64,000 nucleotides of DNA from Aphanothece cf. minutissima CCALA 015 (GTDB taxonomy: Bacteria; Cyanobacteriota; Cyanobacteriia; PCC-6307; Cyanobiaceae): NCBI GenBank assembly GCA_003003925.1, contig PVWP01000002.1, positions 468,091 to 532,090 on the forward strand. Reading direction: 5' to 3'. The first letter of the stretch is position 1, and each line of letters opens with the position of its first letter. Of the stretch, positions 50,667-60,986 are shown piece after piece. Position numbers and translations under genes: made by a program. The notes beneath the pieces are model-generated. The model saw only the letters and a list, made by a program, of their open reading frames with translations, searched no databases and was not told where the DNA came from.

Positions 50667-53600
50667 TCAGCCCTCCTTGGTCACCCCTTCGATCCGGTCC
50701 TCGATTTCCTGGTAGATCTCCTGGAGCTGGGCGATGTTCTCGTCGGAAGTTTCCCAGTAGCCGCGGCCATTCACCTCCAGCAGGGTGCCGACGATGCGGC
50801 GGAAGCTGTGGGGGTTGAGGTCCATCAGCCGCTTGCGCATCTCCGGGTCGTTGATGAAGGTCTCGTTGGCCTCCTCGTAGACGAAGTTGTCGACGGCTCC
50901 GCTGGTGGCGCTCCAGCCGAGGGTGAAGTTGAGCCGCTTGGCCACCTCCCGCACCCCTTCGTAGCCGGAATCGAGCATGCCCTCGTACCACTTGGGGTTG
51001 AGGAGCTTGGTGCGCGAATCGAGGCGGATGGTCTCGCTCAACGAACGCACCTGGGCGTTGGCCGTGGTGGTGTCAGCGATGTAGCTGGTGGGGGTCTTGC
51101 CGTCGTCCCGCAGGCCGGCGATCAGCTTGGTGGGATCGGAGTCGAAGTAGTGGCTGACGTCGGTGAGGGAGATCTCGGCCGAATCCAGGTTCTGGAAGGT
51201 GACGTCGGCGGTCTTCATCGCCGATTCGAACACCTCCCGGTTCTGGTTCATCTCGCCGGGGTTGTCGGCATTGAAGGCGAAGGTCTTGCGGGAGAGGTAC
51301 ATCTCCTGCAGTTCGCCCTCCTCCTCCCAGGTGCTGTTCTCCACCGCCAGGTTGACGTTCGAGGAGTAGCTGCCGCTGGCATTGGAGAACACCCGGGTGG
51401 CGGCCTCCCGCAGGGAGATGCCCTGGGCGGCGGCCTGCTCCTGGCTGTGCTTGCGCACGAAATTCATCTCCAGGGGCTCGTCGGCTTCGGCGGCCATCTT
51501 CACCCCCTGGTCGATCAGGGCCATCTGGTTGATGAACAGGTCGCGGAACACCCCGGAGCAGTTCACCACCACGTCGATCCGGGGCCGGCCCAGCTCCTCG
51601 AGGGAGATGAGCTCCAGCTTGTTCACCCGGCCCAGGGAATCGGCCATGGGGCGCACACCGATGAACCAGAGGATCTGGGCCAGGGATTCGCCGTAGGTCT
51701 TGATGTTGTCGGTGCCCCAGAGCACGCAGGCGATCGTTTCCGGCCAGGCGCCCTGCTCGGCCCGCTGGCGTTCGATCAGCCGGTCGACGACCACCTTGGC
51801 GGCGGCGATGGCGGCCCGGGTGGGGATGGCCTGGGGATCGAGGGCGTGGATGTTCTTGCCGCTGGGCAGCACGCCGGGGTTGCGGATCGGGTCACCGCCG
51901 GGTCCCGGCAGGACGTACTCCCCATCGAGGGCCCGCAGCAGGCTTTCCATCTCCATGTCGGCGCAGATCTGCTCCAGGCAGAAACGCAGATAGGCGAAGG
52001 TGCGGTCGAGCTCGGGGACATCCACATCCGGGAAGCCGGCCTGGCGGCAGGCGCTCAGCCAGGGGGAGGGCAGCCGGTAGCCGAAGCGCTCCAGCAGTTC
52101 GAAGAACCAGCCGAAGTTGCGGCGCAGGGTGACACGGCCATCGGCGCCGGTGACCTCCTTGACCATGGCACCGACGGCGGCACGGCAGGTTTCGGTGATC
52201 ACCCGGTTGAGCTCCACATCCGCCAGGACCCCTTCATCGTTGCCCCGGTACACCTCGGCGATGGTGCGGCCGCGGCTCTCGGCCAGCAGCCCCGGCAGGG
52301 AACGCAGGCCGTCCTCCTCCCGCTCCAGGGCAGCGATGCTCACCAGGGTGGCGATGGCCTCCTCGGCGGTGGGGGGCTTGCCGATGGTGTGCAGGCCGCA
52401 GGGCAGCAGCCGGCTTTCGATCTCCATCAGCTGGCGGTACACCGCCCCGACCACGCCATCACGGGCGTCGCGATCCAGCTCCGCGGCGTCGGCCTCGGGC
52501 AGGACCACGTCCTTGTCGAGGTTGCACTGGCGGGCCGTCTCGATGATGGCGTTGACGATCTGCACACCCCGGGAGCTCTCCCGCAGCTGCTGGTAGGAGC
52601 CCACCAGCTCGCCCAGCTCCTTGAGCCCCTTGTAGAGGCCGGCGTTCTCCGCCGGCGGGGTGAGGTAGCTGATCGTGGAGGCGTAGCCCCGCCGCTTGGC
52701 GATGGTGGCCTCGGACGGGTTGTTGGCGGCGTAGTAGTAGAGGTTGGGCAGGGCGCCGATCAGGGAATCGGGGTAGCAGGTTTCGCTCATGCCCATCTGC
52801 TTGCCCGGCATGAACTCCAGGGAGCCATGGGTGCCGAAGTGCAGCACGGCGTCGGCGCCCCACACCTTCTCCAGATAGGTGTAATAGGCGGCAAAGCCGT
52901 GGTGGGGGCTGGCGCTGCGGGAATAGAGCAGGCGCATCGGATCGCCCTCGTAACCGAAGGTGGGTTGCACCCCCACGAACACGTTGCCGAAGTGGCGGCC
53001 GTAGATGAGCAGGTTGGTGCCGTCGGAATTGAGGTTGCCGGGGGGCTTGCCCCAGTTCTCTTCGAGACGCTCGGAATAGGGGGTGAGCCGCTCGTACTCC
53101 TCGACGCTCATGCGATGGGCGATCGCCAGCTCGGGGGCTCCTTCGAGGGCCTCCGGATCGCTGAGCACCGCCTCCATCAGCTCCTTGGGGGTGCGGGGCA
53201 TGGCGTCCACCGTGTAGCCCTTCGCCTTCATCTCCTCCAGCACCCGGAAGATCGAGCCGAAGACATCGAGGTAGGCCGCGGTGCCCACGTTGCCCTTGTC
53301 GGGGGGAAAGCTGAACACGGTGATCGCCAGCTTCTTCTCGGCGCGGGGCTTGATCCGCAGCGAAGCCCAGCGGATGGCCCGCTCGGCGATCGCATCCACC
53401 CGGTCCTGCAGGGTGTGGGCCTTGCCGGTGGCGTCATCGCGCCCCGACAGCACGATCGGTTCGATGGCGCCGTCGAGCTCGGGGATGGCGATCTGCAGGG
53501 CCACCTGGACCGGGTGCAGCCCCAGGTCGCTTTCCTCCCATTCCTGGGTGGTCTGGAACACCAGGGGCAGGGCCACCATGTAGGGCCGGTTGAGCCGCTT

Positions 53601-54683
53601 GAGGGTCTCGATCGCCTTGGGATGGTCCTGGCGGGCCGGACCGCCCACCAGGGCGAAGCCGGTGAGGCTCACCACCCCGTCCACCAGCGGCTGGTCAGGG
53701 TTGAGGGGGTCGTAGAAGAAGGAGGAGACCGGCCGGGAGAAGTCGAGGCCGCCGCAGAACACGGGGATCACCGTGGCGCCCCGGTATTCCAGTTCCTGGA
53801 TCACGGCCACGTAGTGGGCCTCATCGCCGGTGACGATGTGGCTGCGCTGCAGCACCAGGCCGATCACCGGTCCTCGGCGCGCCTTCTCGCTCAGATCACT
53901 GCGGCTGGCGCTCCAGTTGAGGTACTCCTTGAGGTCCTCGAACATCCCCGGGGCCAGCGGGTGCCAGATGCCCAGGTCCGGGAACACCACCGGGTCGGCC
54001 ACCGTCAGCTGGGGCCGGCCCAGCTCCGCTTTGCCGAACACGTAGCGGTCGGCCAGCATCAGCAGGAAGTTGCGCAGGTTGTCCGGCGTTCCCCCCAGCC
54101 AGTACTGGAAGCTGAGCATGAAGGAGCGGGCGTCCTGGGCCTTCTCCACCGGCAGGTACTTGAGCACCGTCGGCAGGGTGTTCAGCAGCTTGAGCATGGC
54201 GTCCTGGAAGCCCGCCCCATTGGCCTCCTTGCGCTTGCGCATGAACTGGGCGATGGCGCTCTTGCTCTGGCCCAGCTGGGCCATCGAGAAGGTGCCCAGC
54301 TTGTTGAGCCGCATCACCTCCGGCATCGACGGGAACACCACCACCGCCTTGAGCCGGTCGCGGTGGGGGGCCACGGCGTCCACCACCTTCTGGGCCAGGT
54401 CCTCGATGAAGATCAACGAGGCGATGAACACATCGGCCGCCGCCACGTCGGCGCAGAAGTCGGCGTAGTTGGCCGGGTCCCGCAGCTCCTCGATCAGATA
54501 GCCGCTCAGTTCGACCGCCAGGGGACCGTTCTGGTCGTTGAGGCCGGTGGCGGCGGTGGTGAGGGCGTTCTGGTACTGGGGTTCGAGCACCACGTAGACG
54601 GCCTTCATCACCACCCGGTCGTTGGCGCCATCGGTGGGGGCAGGGCTGACCCGGCGGCTGGCGGAACGGACCTGCGTGAACAT
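50667..54683 (-). CDS. chlH: Magnesium chelatase subunit H
   Basis: 1338 residues, the normal size. ChlH binds protoporphyrin IX and, with the ChlI/ChlD AAA+ motor, inserts Mg2+ as the first committed step of chlorophyll synthesis. The start [16 protein letters not shown] and the early [19 protein letters not shown] match cyanobacterial ChlH. Characteristic blocks include [17 protein letters not shown] (CobN/ChlH core), [20 protein letters not shown] and [17 protein letters not shown]. The end [11 protein letters not shown] is also typical. It is divergent from dapB with 138 bases between starts. Marks the organism as a chlorophototroph. Confidence 0.98.
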   Translation of the reverse strand: MFTQVRSASRRVSPAPTDGANDRVVMKAVYVVLEPQYQNALTTAATGLNDQNGPLAVELSGYLIEELRDPANYADFCADVAAADVFIASLIFIEDLAQKVVDAVAPHRDRLKAVVVFPSMPEVMRLNKLGTFSMAQLGQSKSAIAQFMRKRKEANGAGFQDAMLKLLNTLPTVLKYLPVEKAQDARSFMLSFQYWLGGTPDNLRNFLLMLADRYVFGKAELGRPQLTVADPVVFPDLGIWHPLAPGMFEDLKEYLNWSASRSDLSEKARRGPVIGLVLQRSHIVTGDEAHYVAVIQELEYRGATVIPVFCGGLDFSRPVSSFFYDPLNPDQPLVDGVVSLTGFALVGGPARQDHPKAIETLKRLNRPYMVALPLVFQTTQEWEESDLGLHPVQVALQIAIPELDGAIEPIVLSGRDDATGKAHTLQDRVDAIAERAIRWASLRIKPRAEKKLAITVFSFPPDKGNVGTAAYLDVFGSIFRVLEEMKAKGYTVDAMPRTPKELMEAVLSDPEALEGAPELAIAHRMSVEEYERLTPYSERLEENWGKPPGNLNSDGTNLLIYGRHFGNVFVGVQPTFGYEGDPMRLLYSRSASPHHGFAAYYTYLEKVWGADAVLHFGTHGSLEFMPGKQMGMSETCYPDSLIGALPNLYYYAANNPSEATIAKRRGYASTISYLTPPAENAGLYKGLKELGELVGSYQQLRESSRGVQIVNAIIETARQCNLDKDVVLPEADAAELDRDARDGVVGAVYRQLMEIESRLLPCGLHTIGKPPTAEEAIATLVSIAALEREEDGLRSLPGLLAESRGRTIAEVYRGNDEGVLADVELNRVITETCRAAVGAMVKEVTGADGRVTLRRNFGWFFELLERFGYRLPSPWLSACRQAGFPDVDVPELDRTFAYLRFCLEQICADMEMESLLRALDGEYVLPGPGGDPIRNPGVLPSGKNIHALDPQAIPTRAAIAAAKVVVDRLIERQRAEQGAWPETIACVLWGTDNIKTYGESLAQILWFIGVRPMADSLGRVNKLELISLEELGRPRIDVVVNCSGVFRDLFINQMALIDQGVKMAAEADEPLEMNFVRKHSQEQAAAQGISLREAATRVFSNASGSYSSNVNLAVENSTWEEEGELQEMYLSRKTFAFNADNPGEMNQNREVFESAMKTADVTFQNLDSAEISLTDVSHYFDSDPTKLIAGLRDDGKTPTSYIADTTTANAQVRSLSETIRLDSRTKLLNPKWYEGMLDSGYEGVREVAKRLNFTLGWSATSGAVDNFVYEEANETFINDPEMRKRLMDLNPHSFRRIVGTLLEVNGRGYWETSDENIAQLQEIYQEIEDRIEGVTKEG

Positions 54684-54821
54684 GCGGCGGATGCGTTGAG
54701 CAATGTGAAGCAGCCTACGGAGCTCCCGCCGGGGACGCGATCGGTTGCAGCGCAGCGTTACAGGCTGCAGCCCTGGCGGCGGGCCGGGCCACATAGGCTC
54801 GCCTGGAGTGGTAACTGCCCG

Positions 54822-55688
54822 ATGAGCGCGATCTCCCCGTCCCCAGCAGAGCCGGCACCGATCCCGGTGGTGGTGGCCGGGGCCCTGGGCCGCATGGGCG
54901 CCGAGGTGATCAAGGCGGTGGTGGCGGCCCCCGACTGCACCCTGGTGGGGGCGATCGACACCACCCCGGGCCGGGAAGGGGAGGACGTCGGGCTGGCCCT
55001 GGGGCTGGGGGAACTGGAGGTGGCGATCAGTGCCGACTTCGAGGGCAGCCTCTGCCAGGCGGGCCAGGCGGTGCGGCAGTCCGGCCCGGGCGGCGGCGCG
55101 GTGCTGGTCGACTTCACCCACCCCAGCGTCGTCTACGAGCACTGCCGCGGCGCCTTCGCCTACGGCGTCCATCCGGTGATCGGCACCACCGGCCTGCGCC
55201 CCGACCAGCTGGCGGATCTGGCCGCGTTCGCCGAGAAGGCCTCCATGGGCGGGGCGGTGGTGCCCAACTTCTGCGTGGGCATGGTGCTGCTGCAGCAGGC
55301 GGCGGCGGCGGCGGCCCGCTTCTACGACTACGCCGAGCTCACCGAGCTGCACCACAACCGCAAGGCCGATGCCCCCAGCGGCACCTGCCTCAAGACCGCC
55401 GAGCTGATGGAGGAGCTGGGCAAGACCTTCAACCCCCTGCAGGTGGAGGAGCACGAGAGCCTGGCGGGCTGCCGGGGGGGCCTGCGGGAGAGCGGCCTGC
55501 GGCTCCACTCGGTGCGGCTGCCCGGGCTGGTGGCCCACCAGGAGGTGATGTTCGGATCGCCCGGCGAGACCTACACCCTGCGCCACGACACGATCGATCG
55601 CAGTGCCTACATGCCCGGGGTGTTGCTCACGGTGCGCAAGGTGCGCCGCCTGGGCGGCCTGGTCTACGGCCTCGAGAGGCTGCTGTGA
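54822..55688 (+). CDS. dapB: 4-hydroxy-tetrahydrodipicolinate reductase
   Basis: 288 residues. NAD(P)H-dependent step of lysine and diaminopimelate synthesis, cytosolic. The Rossmann start is [18 protein letters not shown] (GxxGRMG), [12 protein letters not shown] is the nucleotide/active-site region, and the substrate block [14 protein letters not shown] carries the catalytic His-His-x-x-Lys set and the GT motif. Start ATG ([11 protein letters not shown]) gives a short leader normal for cyanobacterial DapB. It is divergent from chlH and followed after 19 bases by the membrane protein gene at 55708. Confidence 0.97.
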   Translation: MSAISPSPAEPAPIPVVVAGALGRMGAEVIKAVVAAPDCTLVGAIDTTPGREGEDVGLALGLGELEVAISADFEGSLCQAGQAVRQSGPGGGAVLVDFTHPSVVYEHCRGAFAYGVHPVIGTTGLRPDQLADLAAFAEKASMGGAVVPNFCVGMVLLQQAAAAAARFYDYAELTELHHNRKADAPSGTCLKTAELMEELGKTFNPLQVEEHESLAGCRGGLRESGLRLHSVRLPGLVAHQEVMFGSPGETYTLRHDTIDRSAYMPGVLLTVRKVRRLGGLVYGLERLL

Positions 55689-55707
55689 GCCACCGCCCCG
55701 TGGACCG

Positions 55708-56355
55708 ATGCTGATCCCCCTCAAACCCGGCGAACTGCTGCGCCTGATTCCGGCGGTGGCCACCGGACCCCAGTTCACCGCCTGCAGCGGCGACCCGCGC
55801 AAGCTGCTGCAGCGGGTGCTGATCTCGGTGATCGGCGGGGTGATCGCCCTGCTGATCAGCCAGACCCTGCTGTTCCGCAGCCAGGCCGGCCCGGTGTTCC
55901 TGGTGGTGGGCTTCGTCTTCCTTCTCTATGTGCTGTGGGGGCCGATCCTGGAGGCGGGACGCCGCAACGCCGTGCTGCGGCGCTACCCGGCGGCCGCCAT
56001 CTTTGAGGGGGTGGTGGCCGACCAGTTCCGGCGGGAGGTGGTGGAGAACCGGCGGGAGCAGGCCAACCGCCAGGGGCGCCTGGAGCTGGTGGAGAACCGC
56101 CGCACCTGGCTCTGCCTGGAACTGGAGGACGAGGACGGCTACCTGGGCCAGATCCGCTTCCCCCTAGAGAAGAAGCATGAGCAGATCCGGCGCGGCATGG
56201 TGATCCGCTGCCTGGTGCTGAGTGAGCGCAAGGACTTCTCCCGCATCGGCGCCCTCTCCGATGGCTGGCTGCCCCAGGTCAAGCAGTGGGTGGGCGAGTA
56301 CCCCTATCTGCTGCGGCCGGCCTTCGAGGAGCTCTGCCTGCGGCGGCTCGGGTGA
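55708..56355 (+). CDS. Conserved cyanobacterial membrane protein
   Basis: 215 residues. Two TM helices lie at about residues 36-80 ([20 protein letters not shown] and [20 protein letters not shown]). A cytosolic domain follows with [20 protein letters not shown] and [20 protein letters not shown], ending in a helical tail. The family is conserved in cyanobacteria and is sometimes labelled a phosphate ABC permease without evidence; it has no ABC-permease signature. It starts 19 bases after dapB and may be co-transcribed. Confidence 0.75.
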   Translation: MLIPLKPGELLRLIPAVATGPQFTACSGDPRKLLQRVLISVIGGVIALLISQTLLFRSQAGPVFLVVGFVFLLYVLWGPILEAGRRNAVLRRYPAAAIFEGVVADQFRREVVENRREQANRQGRLELVENRRTWLCLELEDEDGYLGQIRFPLEKKHEQIRRGMVIRCLVLSERKDFSRIGALSDGWLPQVKQWVGEYPYLLRPAFEELCLRRLG

Positions 56356-56361
56356 GGACGC

Positions 56362-56390
56362 TGGACGCATTCGAAACAATGCGTTACAAT
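56362..56390 (+). promoter_or_regulatory. Promoter of the hli gene, with HLR1-like half site
   Basis: TGGACG (56362-56367) and TACAAT (56385-56390) are spaced 17 bases apart, a good sigma-70-type promoter. The -10 box overlaps GTTACAAT, which matches one half of the HLR1 element bound by RpaB at high-light genes (G/TTTACAW-W). The second HLR1 half is not clear. Light-dependent control through RpaB is inferred. Confidence 0.6.
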
Positions 56391-56419
56391 TCTCGCAACA
56401 CTTCTCAAGGAGTTCTCCC

Positions 56420-56680
56420 ATGACTGCCGCCGCCCCCACCGCCCTGGATCGCTCCGCCATCCGCGGCGCCACCGTCACCACCGAAGACGGCGGCCGCCTC
56501 AACGCCTTCGCCACCGAACCCCGCATGGAAGTGGTGAGCGCCGAGAGCGGCTGGGGCTTCCACGAGCGCGCCGAGAAGCTCAACGGCCGCATGGCCATGC
56601 TCGGCTTCATCGCCCTGCTCGCCACCGAGTTCGCCCTGGGCGGCGAGGCCTTCACCCGCGGCCTGCTCGGCATCGGTTGA
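56420..56680 (+). CDS. High-light-inducible protein (Hli/Scp)
   Basis: 86 residues with the one-helix chlorophyll-binding motif: [20 protein letters not shown], in which E-x-x-NGR-x-AM binds chlorophyll, then [19 protein letters not shown]. The N-terminal 45 residues are a hydrophilic extension typical for longer Hli proteins. Hlips sit in the thylakoid membrane and protect photosystem II and chlorophyll synthesis under stress. AAGGAG lies eight bases before the ATG, and a clear promoter precedes it. A terminator follows, so it is monocistronic. Confidence 0.96.
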   Translation: MTAAAPTALDRSAIRGATVTTEDGGRLNAFATEPRMEVVSAESGWGFHERAEKLNGRMAMLGFIALLATEFALGGEAFTRGLLGIG

Positions 56681-56684
56681 TCGC

Positions 56685-56709
56685 GGCTCCCCCTCGGGGG
56701 ACAGCCTTT
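56685..56709 (+). terminator. Terminator after hli
   Basis: GGCT-CCCCC-TC-GGGGG-AC-AGCC, a 9-pair stem with a 2-base bulge, followed by TTT, starts four bases after the hli stop. The T-run is short. Confidence 0.6.
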
Positions 56710-56777
56710 CTCCGGTCCGCCGTTCACGGTGGACCCCTTCGCCGCAGCAGACTTTCTGTTGCGGCTTTTCTGTGGCC

Positions 56778-58019
56778 ATGCCCGCTTTGCTCCACGCCCG
56801 GATCCGGGGCGCCGGCCCCACCGGCGCCCTGGCGGCCCTGGCCCTGGCCCAGGCCGGCTGGCGGGTGAGCCTGCGCGATCCCCTGGCCCAGGAGGCGCTG
56901 CAGGCCCGGGAGCGGGCCTACGCCTTCACCCACTCCAGCCGGGAGCTGCTGCAGCGCCTGGGGCTCTGGGGTGACCTGCGGCCCACCCTGGTCCCCTTCC
57001 GCCGCCTGCACCTGCGCGATGTGGCGGCGGGGCGTGATGTGCGCTTCGAGCCGGCCGACCTGGGCCAGGCCGACGCGGTGGGCTGGATCGGATCGCACCG
57101 GCCCCTGATGGCCCTGCTGCTGCTGCGCCTCGGCCAGCACCCCGCCGTCCGTCTGGAACTCGGCAGCGAGGTGCCCTCCGCCGCCGCGAACGACCCGGAC
57201 GATGCCGACCTGCTGGTGGCCGCCGATGGCCCCGACTCGCCCAGCCGCCAGGCCCTGGGCATCGGCCAGTGGAGCCGTCCCTACCGCCAGGCCTGCCTGA
57301 CGGTGCAGGTGGAGATGCGCGGCTGTGCCGACGACGAAGCCTGGGAACTGCTGCGTCCGGAAGGCCCCTTCGCCGTGCTCCCCCTCGGCGGGCGCCGCTT
57401 CCAGCTGGTCTGGAGCGCGCCGGCGGCCCGCTGCCGCCAGCTGGAGGCCCTCGATGCCCCGGCCTTCCTCGACCGGCTGGCGGGGGCCCTGCCGGACCGG
57501 CTCCAGCCCGATGCCCTGCTGACGCCGCCCCGGGCCTTCCCGGTGGCCCTGCAGCTGGCCAGGCGTCTGCATCGGGGCCGCACGGTGCTGGTGGGGGAGA
57601 GCGCCCACCGCTGCCACCCGGTGGGCGGCCAGGGGTTGAACCTCTGCTGGCGGGATGTGGCGGTGCTGCAGCGGCTGGCGGAACGGGCGGCCCGGGGCAC
57701 GCTGTCACCCCGCCGCATCGGAGCGGCCTACGGGCGCCGCCGCTGGCCCGATCTGCTGCTCACCCTGCTGGCCACCGACCTGCTGGTGCGGATCTTCTCC
57801 AACCGCCACCGCTGGCTGCTGCCCCTGCGCCAGCTGGCCCTGGCCTGCCTGGCCCGCGTCGACAGCACCCGGGCCCTGGCCCTTCTGGCCATGACCCAGG
57901 GACCTTGTCGGCTGCGCCGGCCGCTTGCAGCATGGGGGGATGGTGATCAGCAGCTCTCCCCAGCCCCTGCCCTCTCCGGCCATGGTGCGCTTCCTGCGCC
58001 ATCAGCTCGGCCTGAGTGA
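56778..58019 (+). CDS. UbiH/COQ6-type FAD-dependent monooxygenase
   Basis: 413 residues from ATG 56778 (GTG 56772 possible). The FAD motifs are ARIRGAGPTGALAALALAQ (GxGxxG), LLVAADGPDSPSRQ (DG) and VLVGESAHRCHPVGGQGLN (GD motif, with Glu for the usual Asp). These define the UbiH/UbiF/VisC hydroxylase family. In cyanobacteria such enzymes may act on quinones or carotenoids, but plastoquinone synthesis steps are not all assigned. Its 3' end overlaps the DUF2949 gene by about 80 bases. Confidence 0.9.
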   Translation: MPALLHARIRGAGPTGALAALALAQAGWRVSLRDPLAQEALQARERAYAFTHSSRELLQRLGLWGDLRPTLVPFRRLHLRDVAAGRDVRFEPADLGQADAVGWIGSHRPLMALLLLRLGQHPAVRLELGSEVPSAAANDPDDADLLVAADGPDSPSRQALGIGQWSRPYRQACLTVQVEMRGCADDEAWELLRPEGPFAVLPLGGRRFQLVWSAPAARCRQLEALDAPAFLDRLAGALPDRLQPDALLTPPRAFPVALQLARRLHRGRTVLVGESAHRCHPVGGQGLNLCWRDVAVLQRLAERAARGTLSPRRIGAAYGRRRWPDLLLTLLATDLLVRIFSNRHRWLLPLRQLALACLARVDSTRALALLAMTQGPCRLRRPLAAWGDGDQQLSPAPALSGHGALPAPSARPE

Positions 58020-58152
58020 GAACGCGCTCCAGCTGGGCATCCGCCAGTCCCAGCTGGAGCAGGCGCCGCTGCCGGCCGTGCTCTGGCGGTTCGGCCTGAT
58101 CAGCCTCGAGCAGTTCGACAGCGTCCTGGCCTGGCAGGACCAGCAGGGCTGA
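57940..58152 (+). CDS. DUF2949 domain protein
   Basis: 70 residues from ATG 57940 (ATG 57982, MVRFLRHQLG, is an alternative). The family pattern is visible: VRFLRHQLGLSENALQLGIRQ and LPAVLWRFGLISLEQFDSVL. DUF2949 is a small cyanobacterial family of unknown function. GGGGGGA precedes the ATG. The gene overlaps the end of the monooxygenase in another frame and is convergent with apt, ending three bases before its stop. Confidence 0.75.
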   Translation: MVISSSPQPLPSPAMVRFLRHQLGLSENALQLGIRQSQLEQAPLPAVLWRFGLISLEQFDSVLAWQDQQG

Positions 58153-58155
58153 GGC

Positions 58156-58695
58156 TCAGCTGTAGATGATCAGGGACTCGATCGGATGCTCCTGGGGCAG
58201 CCGGCTGCGGCCGTCGAGGGCCGCCAGTTCCGCCAGGAAGCCGAAGCCGCAGAGTTGCCCCCCCGCGGCCTGCACCAGCTCGCTGCAGGCCGCGGCGGTG
58301 CCGCCGGTGGCGAGCAGGTCGTCGACGATCAGCACCCGTTGGCCGCCCTCGAGGGCATCGCTGTGGATCTCCAGGCGGTCGGTGCCGTATTCGAGGCTGT
58401 AATCCACGCCGATCACCGCGCCGGGAAGCTTGCCAGGCTTGCGCACCGGGACGAAGCCCACACCCGTGATCGTGGCCAGGGCCGTGCCGACGATGAAGCC
58501 GCGGGATTCGATACCCACGATCAGGTCCGGCTGCACCCGCTCACAGAGCAGCCCCAGCAGGCGGATGGCTTCGCCCCAGCCCTCGGGATCCCGCATCAGG
58601 GGCGTGAGATCGCGGAAGAGGATGCCCGGCTTCGGAAAGTCGGGAATGTCCCGGACCCAGGTGCGCAGATCGATCGAGGAAGGGCTGCTGGCCAT
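58156..58695 (-). CDS. apt: Adenine phosphoribosyltransferase
   Basis: 179 residues. Salvages adenine with PRPP to AMP, cytosolic. The N-terminal block [19 protein letters not shown] is typical, followed by [14 protein letters not shown], the flexible loop around [13 protein letters not shown], and the PRPP motif [16 protein letters not shown]. Length is normal. It is convergent with the DUF2949 gene and divergent from the DUF3038 gene. Confidence 0.96.
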   Translation of the reverse strand: MASSPSSIDLRTWVRDIPDFPKPGILFRDLTPLMRDPEGWGEAIRLLGLLCERVQPDLIVGIESRGFIVGTALATITGVGFVPVRKPGKLPGAVIGVDYSLEYGTDRLEIHSDALEGGQRVLIVDDLLATGGTAAACSELVQAAGGQLCGFGFLAELAALDGRSRLPQEHPIESLIIYS

Positions 58696-58775
58696 CGTGC
58701 TGCAGGGTCGTGCTGGTGAAGGGACCGGTACCGGCGACGTGACGGATGGACGGCGCCGCTGGCATCATCGCAGTC

Positions 58776-59330
58776 ATGGCCAAGGACACTTCGGAAGCGG
58801 CGATCCAGGACCGCTCCTCCCGCCCCCTGCCCCGCCGGGGTCTGGAGCGTCTCGATCTGATGCTGCTCTGCATGGAGGCGCTCGACCTCAACGGCGGCGA
58901 AGCGATGGTGTGGATGAGTGAGCAGCTGGGCTATGCCGGCCTCTTCCCCAACCGGGTAGAGCTGTGGAAGCGGCGTTGCCACAACCCCCTGCGGCGCTCC
59001 TGCCGCCGCGGTGAGGTCCCCGTCGCCGAGACCGATGCCCTGATCCGCATCCTCTGCGTCATGGCCGACCGCCTCTATCCGATGCTGCGTTCCCTGCTCT
59101 CCAGCAGCGAACCGGAGACGGTGGCGCAGGAACGCTGGGCCTTGTTCCAGGGGCGGCTGGGGGAACTGGTGCAGGAGCGCATGAACCCCCGCCGCAGCGG
59201 CGTCCAGAAACTGCTCGATCCCGACGACGGAGCCGCCCAGCGGCTCCAGCTGGTCCAGGGCCTGAGCCTCTGCGCCGGCCAGGGGGGCTTCGAGCGCATC
59301 AAGGCGAGCCTGATGGACGCGGTGGCGTGA
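58776..59330 (+). CDS. DUF3038 domain protein
   Basis: 184 residues from ATG 58776 (MAKDTSEAAIQDRSS). The family features are LERLDLMLLCMEALDLNGGEAM, the VELWKRRCHNPLRR block and DALIRILCVMADRLYPMLR. DUF3038 proteins are restricted to cyanobacteria and nearly always sit next to a DUF4335 gene, as here (23 bases apart). No function is established; the protein is helical and soluble. The pair may form a complex. Confidence 0.85.
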   Translation: MAKDTSEAAIQDRSSRPLPRRGLERLDLMLLCMEALDLNGGEAMVWMSEQLGYAGLFPNRVELWKRRCHNPLRRSCRRGEVPVAETDALIRILCVMADRLYPMLRSLLSSSEPETVAQERWALFQGRLGELVQERMNPRRSGVQKLLDPDDGAAQRLQLVQGLSLCAGQGGFERIKASLMDAVA

Positions 59331-59352
59331 CGGCGGCCGCAGCAGACCCCCC

Positions 59353-59985
59353 ATGGTTCAGAGTTCCGTGATGAAGCAGAGCCTCGTCTTCGATCAGCTC
59401 AGCTGCCGGCTTCAGGTGGAAGGTCTCCCCGACGTCTCCATCGGCCAGAGCGGCGCGGCCCTGGGCATCATCACCGGCTGGACCCTGCAGTGGCTGGGCC
59501 GGCCCCAGCTGGAGGGGCGCCGTGAGCACCTCCAGGCCCTCATGCAGGTGGTGCTGCCCTACGCCCGCCACCTGATCAGCGGCGTGCGCCGCGAGTTCAG
59601 CGTGGCCGGGGAACCGGTCGACATCGGCCCCCACCCCGACGGCGGCCACCGGCTCCTGCTGCGCAGTAGCCAGCCCGACACCCCTCCCCTGGAGGTGCGC
59701 CTCGACGATGCGGAACTGGCGGATCTGGTGCGGGTGCTGGATCTGCTGCGGCTCGATCCCCGGGTGCAGCTGCCCCTGGCGATTCCCGATCCGGAGCCCC
59801 TCGGGCCCAGGGAACTGATGGAGCGGATTCCCCTGCACCGTCGCCTCTCGGCGCCCGTGGGCGGCGCCGCAGCCCTGGCCGTCTCGGCGGCGCTGGTGCT
59901 GCTCCTGCCTCCGCCCGCCGTGCCTCCCGCGCCGACGCCGGCAGCGCCGGCGGCCCAGCAGGCCCCGGCCACCCCGCGGCCCTGA
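59353..59985 (+). CDS. DUF4335 domain protein with C-terminal TM anchor
   Basis: 210 residues. The first 95 residues follow the DUF4335 pattern (LVFDQLSCRLQVEGLPDVS, QLEGRREHLQALMQVVLPYA), and the second part carries VRLDDAELADLVRVLDLLRLD. A single TM helix near residue 180 (AALAVSAALVLLLPPPAV) and a Pro/Ala tail end the protein. ATG at 59371 (MKQSLVFDQ) may be the real start. Paired with the DUF3038 gene upstream, the standard cyanobacterial arrangement; function unknown. Confidence 0.8.
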   Translation: MVQSSVMKQSLVFDQLSCRLQVEGLPDVSIGQSGAALGIITGWTLQWLGRPQLEGRREHLQALMQVVLPYARHLISGVRREFSVAGEPVDIGPHPDGGHRLLLRSSQPDTPPLEVRLDDAELADLVRVLDLLRLDPRVQLPLAIPDPEPLGPRELMERIPLHRRLSAPVGGAAALAVSAALVLLLPPPAVPPAPTPAAPAAQQAPATPRP

Positions 59986-60101
59986 GCCACCACCGGGCGG
60001 CGAGCGGTTGACGTCGGCCCGGCACTGGTCACACTGGGGGCGACCATCCAGCGCCTCCACGGCCATGCGACGGCCTCAACGATGGGGATGAAACCTTGGG
60101 C

Positions 60102-60341
60102 ATGACCTGGTCGGAACTGCGCCGCCGGGTGGCACGGCTCGGGGCTGCCCTGGATGTGGTGGTCCGCAGCGATCCGGAGGTCTGCGGCCTGAGCGGTTCC
60201 CATTTCCACCTGACGCTCCACCACGGCGGCCAGGGGGACTGCACGGTCAACGACCTGTCCCTGATCGATTGTCCGAACGAGCTGGTGCTGATGGAGTTCG
60301 AGCGGTGGATGCGGGGTGCCGGCTATCCGCTGGAGCCCTGA
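60102..60341 (+). CDS. Small protein, unknown function
   Basis: 79 residues from ATG 60102 (TTG 60096 possible). Soluble alpha/beta sequence: MTWSELRRRVARLGAALDVV, then FHLTLHHGGQGDCTVNDLSL and a C-terminal NELVLMEFERWMRGAGY. No family recognised. It is followed after ten bases by the membrane protein gene at 60352. Confidence 0.6.
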   Translation: MTWSELRRRVARLGAALDVVVRSDPEVCGLSGSHFHLTLHHGGQGDCTVNDLSLIDCPNELVLMEFERWMRGAGYPLEP

Positions 60342-60351
60342 CGACCCCGCC

Positions 60352-60729
60352 ATGCCCCACACCCCCTATCCGCTCCATCTGCCGACGCCGAGGGGACCGA
60401 CACCGGGGAAGGGCCTGGAACTGCGTCGCCGCCGGCGCCGTCCCTCCTCCCGCTGGCGGCAGGTGCTGGCGGGCCTGCTGCTGATCGGCGCGGGAAGCCT
60501 GATCCTGGCCGGGCTGATGCAGCTGCCGGAACGGCTGGATGCGCTGCTGCTGGTCAGCAATGCCATCGCCAACCTGATCGGCGGGCTCAGCCGGCTGAGC
60601 ATGGGCATCCTGCAGCTGGGCAGCGTCATCGTGGTGGCCCTGCTGGCCCTGATGGCCCTGCTGCTGCTGGTGGGCGGCGGCGTCCGGCTGGTGCGGGGAC
60701 TCACCGCCCGGCCGCGCCGTCCCTCCTGA
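60352..60729 (+). CDS. Small two-TM membrane protein, unknown function
   Basis: 125 residues from ATG 60352. A Pro- and Arg-rich cytosolic N-terminus (ELRRRRRRPSSRWRQ) leads into a TM helix (VLAGLLLIGAGSLILAGLM). A short amphipathic segment (LLLVSNAIANLIGGLSRLS) precedes a second helix (VIVVALLALMALLLLVGGG), and the protein ends with basic residues. No family recognised. Follows the small gene at 60102 and is probably co-transcribed with it. Confidence 0.65.
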   Translation: MPHTPYPLHLPTPRGPTPGKGLELRRRRRRPSSRWRQVLAGLLLIGAGSLILAGLMQLPERLDALLLVSNAIANLIGGLSRLSMGILQLGSVIVVALLALMALLLLVGGGVRLVRGLTARPRRPS

Positions 60730-60768
60730 TGCGGGGGCACCACGACCGGAAGGGGCCGCGGGGTTCCT

Positions 60769-60879
60769 TCAGTGGTGCAGCTGCTGGAACCAGAACCCGG
60801 CCAGCTGCCAGGACGACATCAGGAAGATCGCCAGGATCAGCCAGTTGACCCAGGCGGGCCGTTCGCGGTTCTCGAACAT
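60769..60879 (-). CDS. Candidate 36-residue single-TM protein
   Basis: 36 residues from ATG 60879: a short charged start (MFENRERPAW), a TM helix (VNWLILAIFLMSSWQLAGFW), and an HH end. The size and layout are those of tiny thylakoid or plasma-membrane subunits, but I cannot match a known one. The frame is open upstream but not protein-like. It is convergent with the membrane protein at 60352-60729. No ribosome site is visible, so support is moderate. Confidence 0.5.
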   Translation of the reverse strand: MFENRERPAWVNWLILAIFLMSSWQLAGFWFQQLHH

Positions 60880-60986
60880 GGCGGCGGGGGAGTCGCGTCC
60901 TTCCCCCTGATCCTGCCAGTGCGCCCGGTCGGAGCAGGGCCGCGGGACGGCTGGTGGCACAGAACGGCTGTCAGCGTTCCGCCCCC

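Noticed and set aside
50808-55688. 1626-residue plus-strand open frame
   Set aside because: The 5' two thirds are antisense to chlH; only the last 288 codons (dapB) are a real gene.
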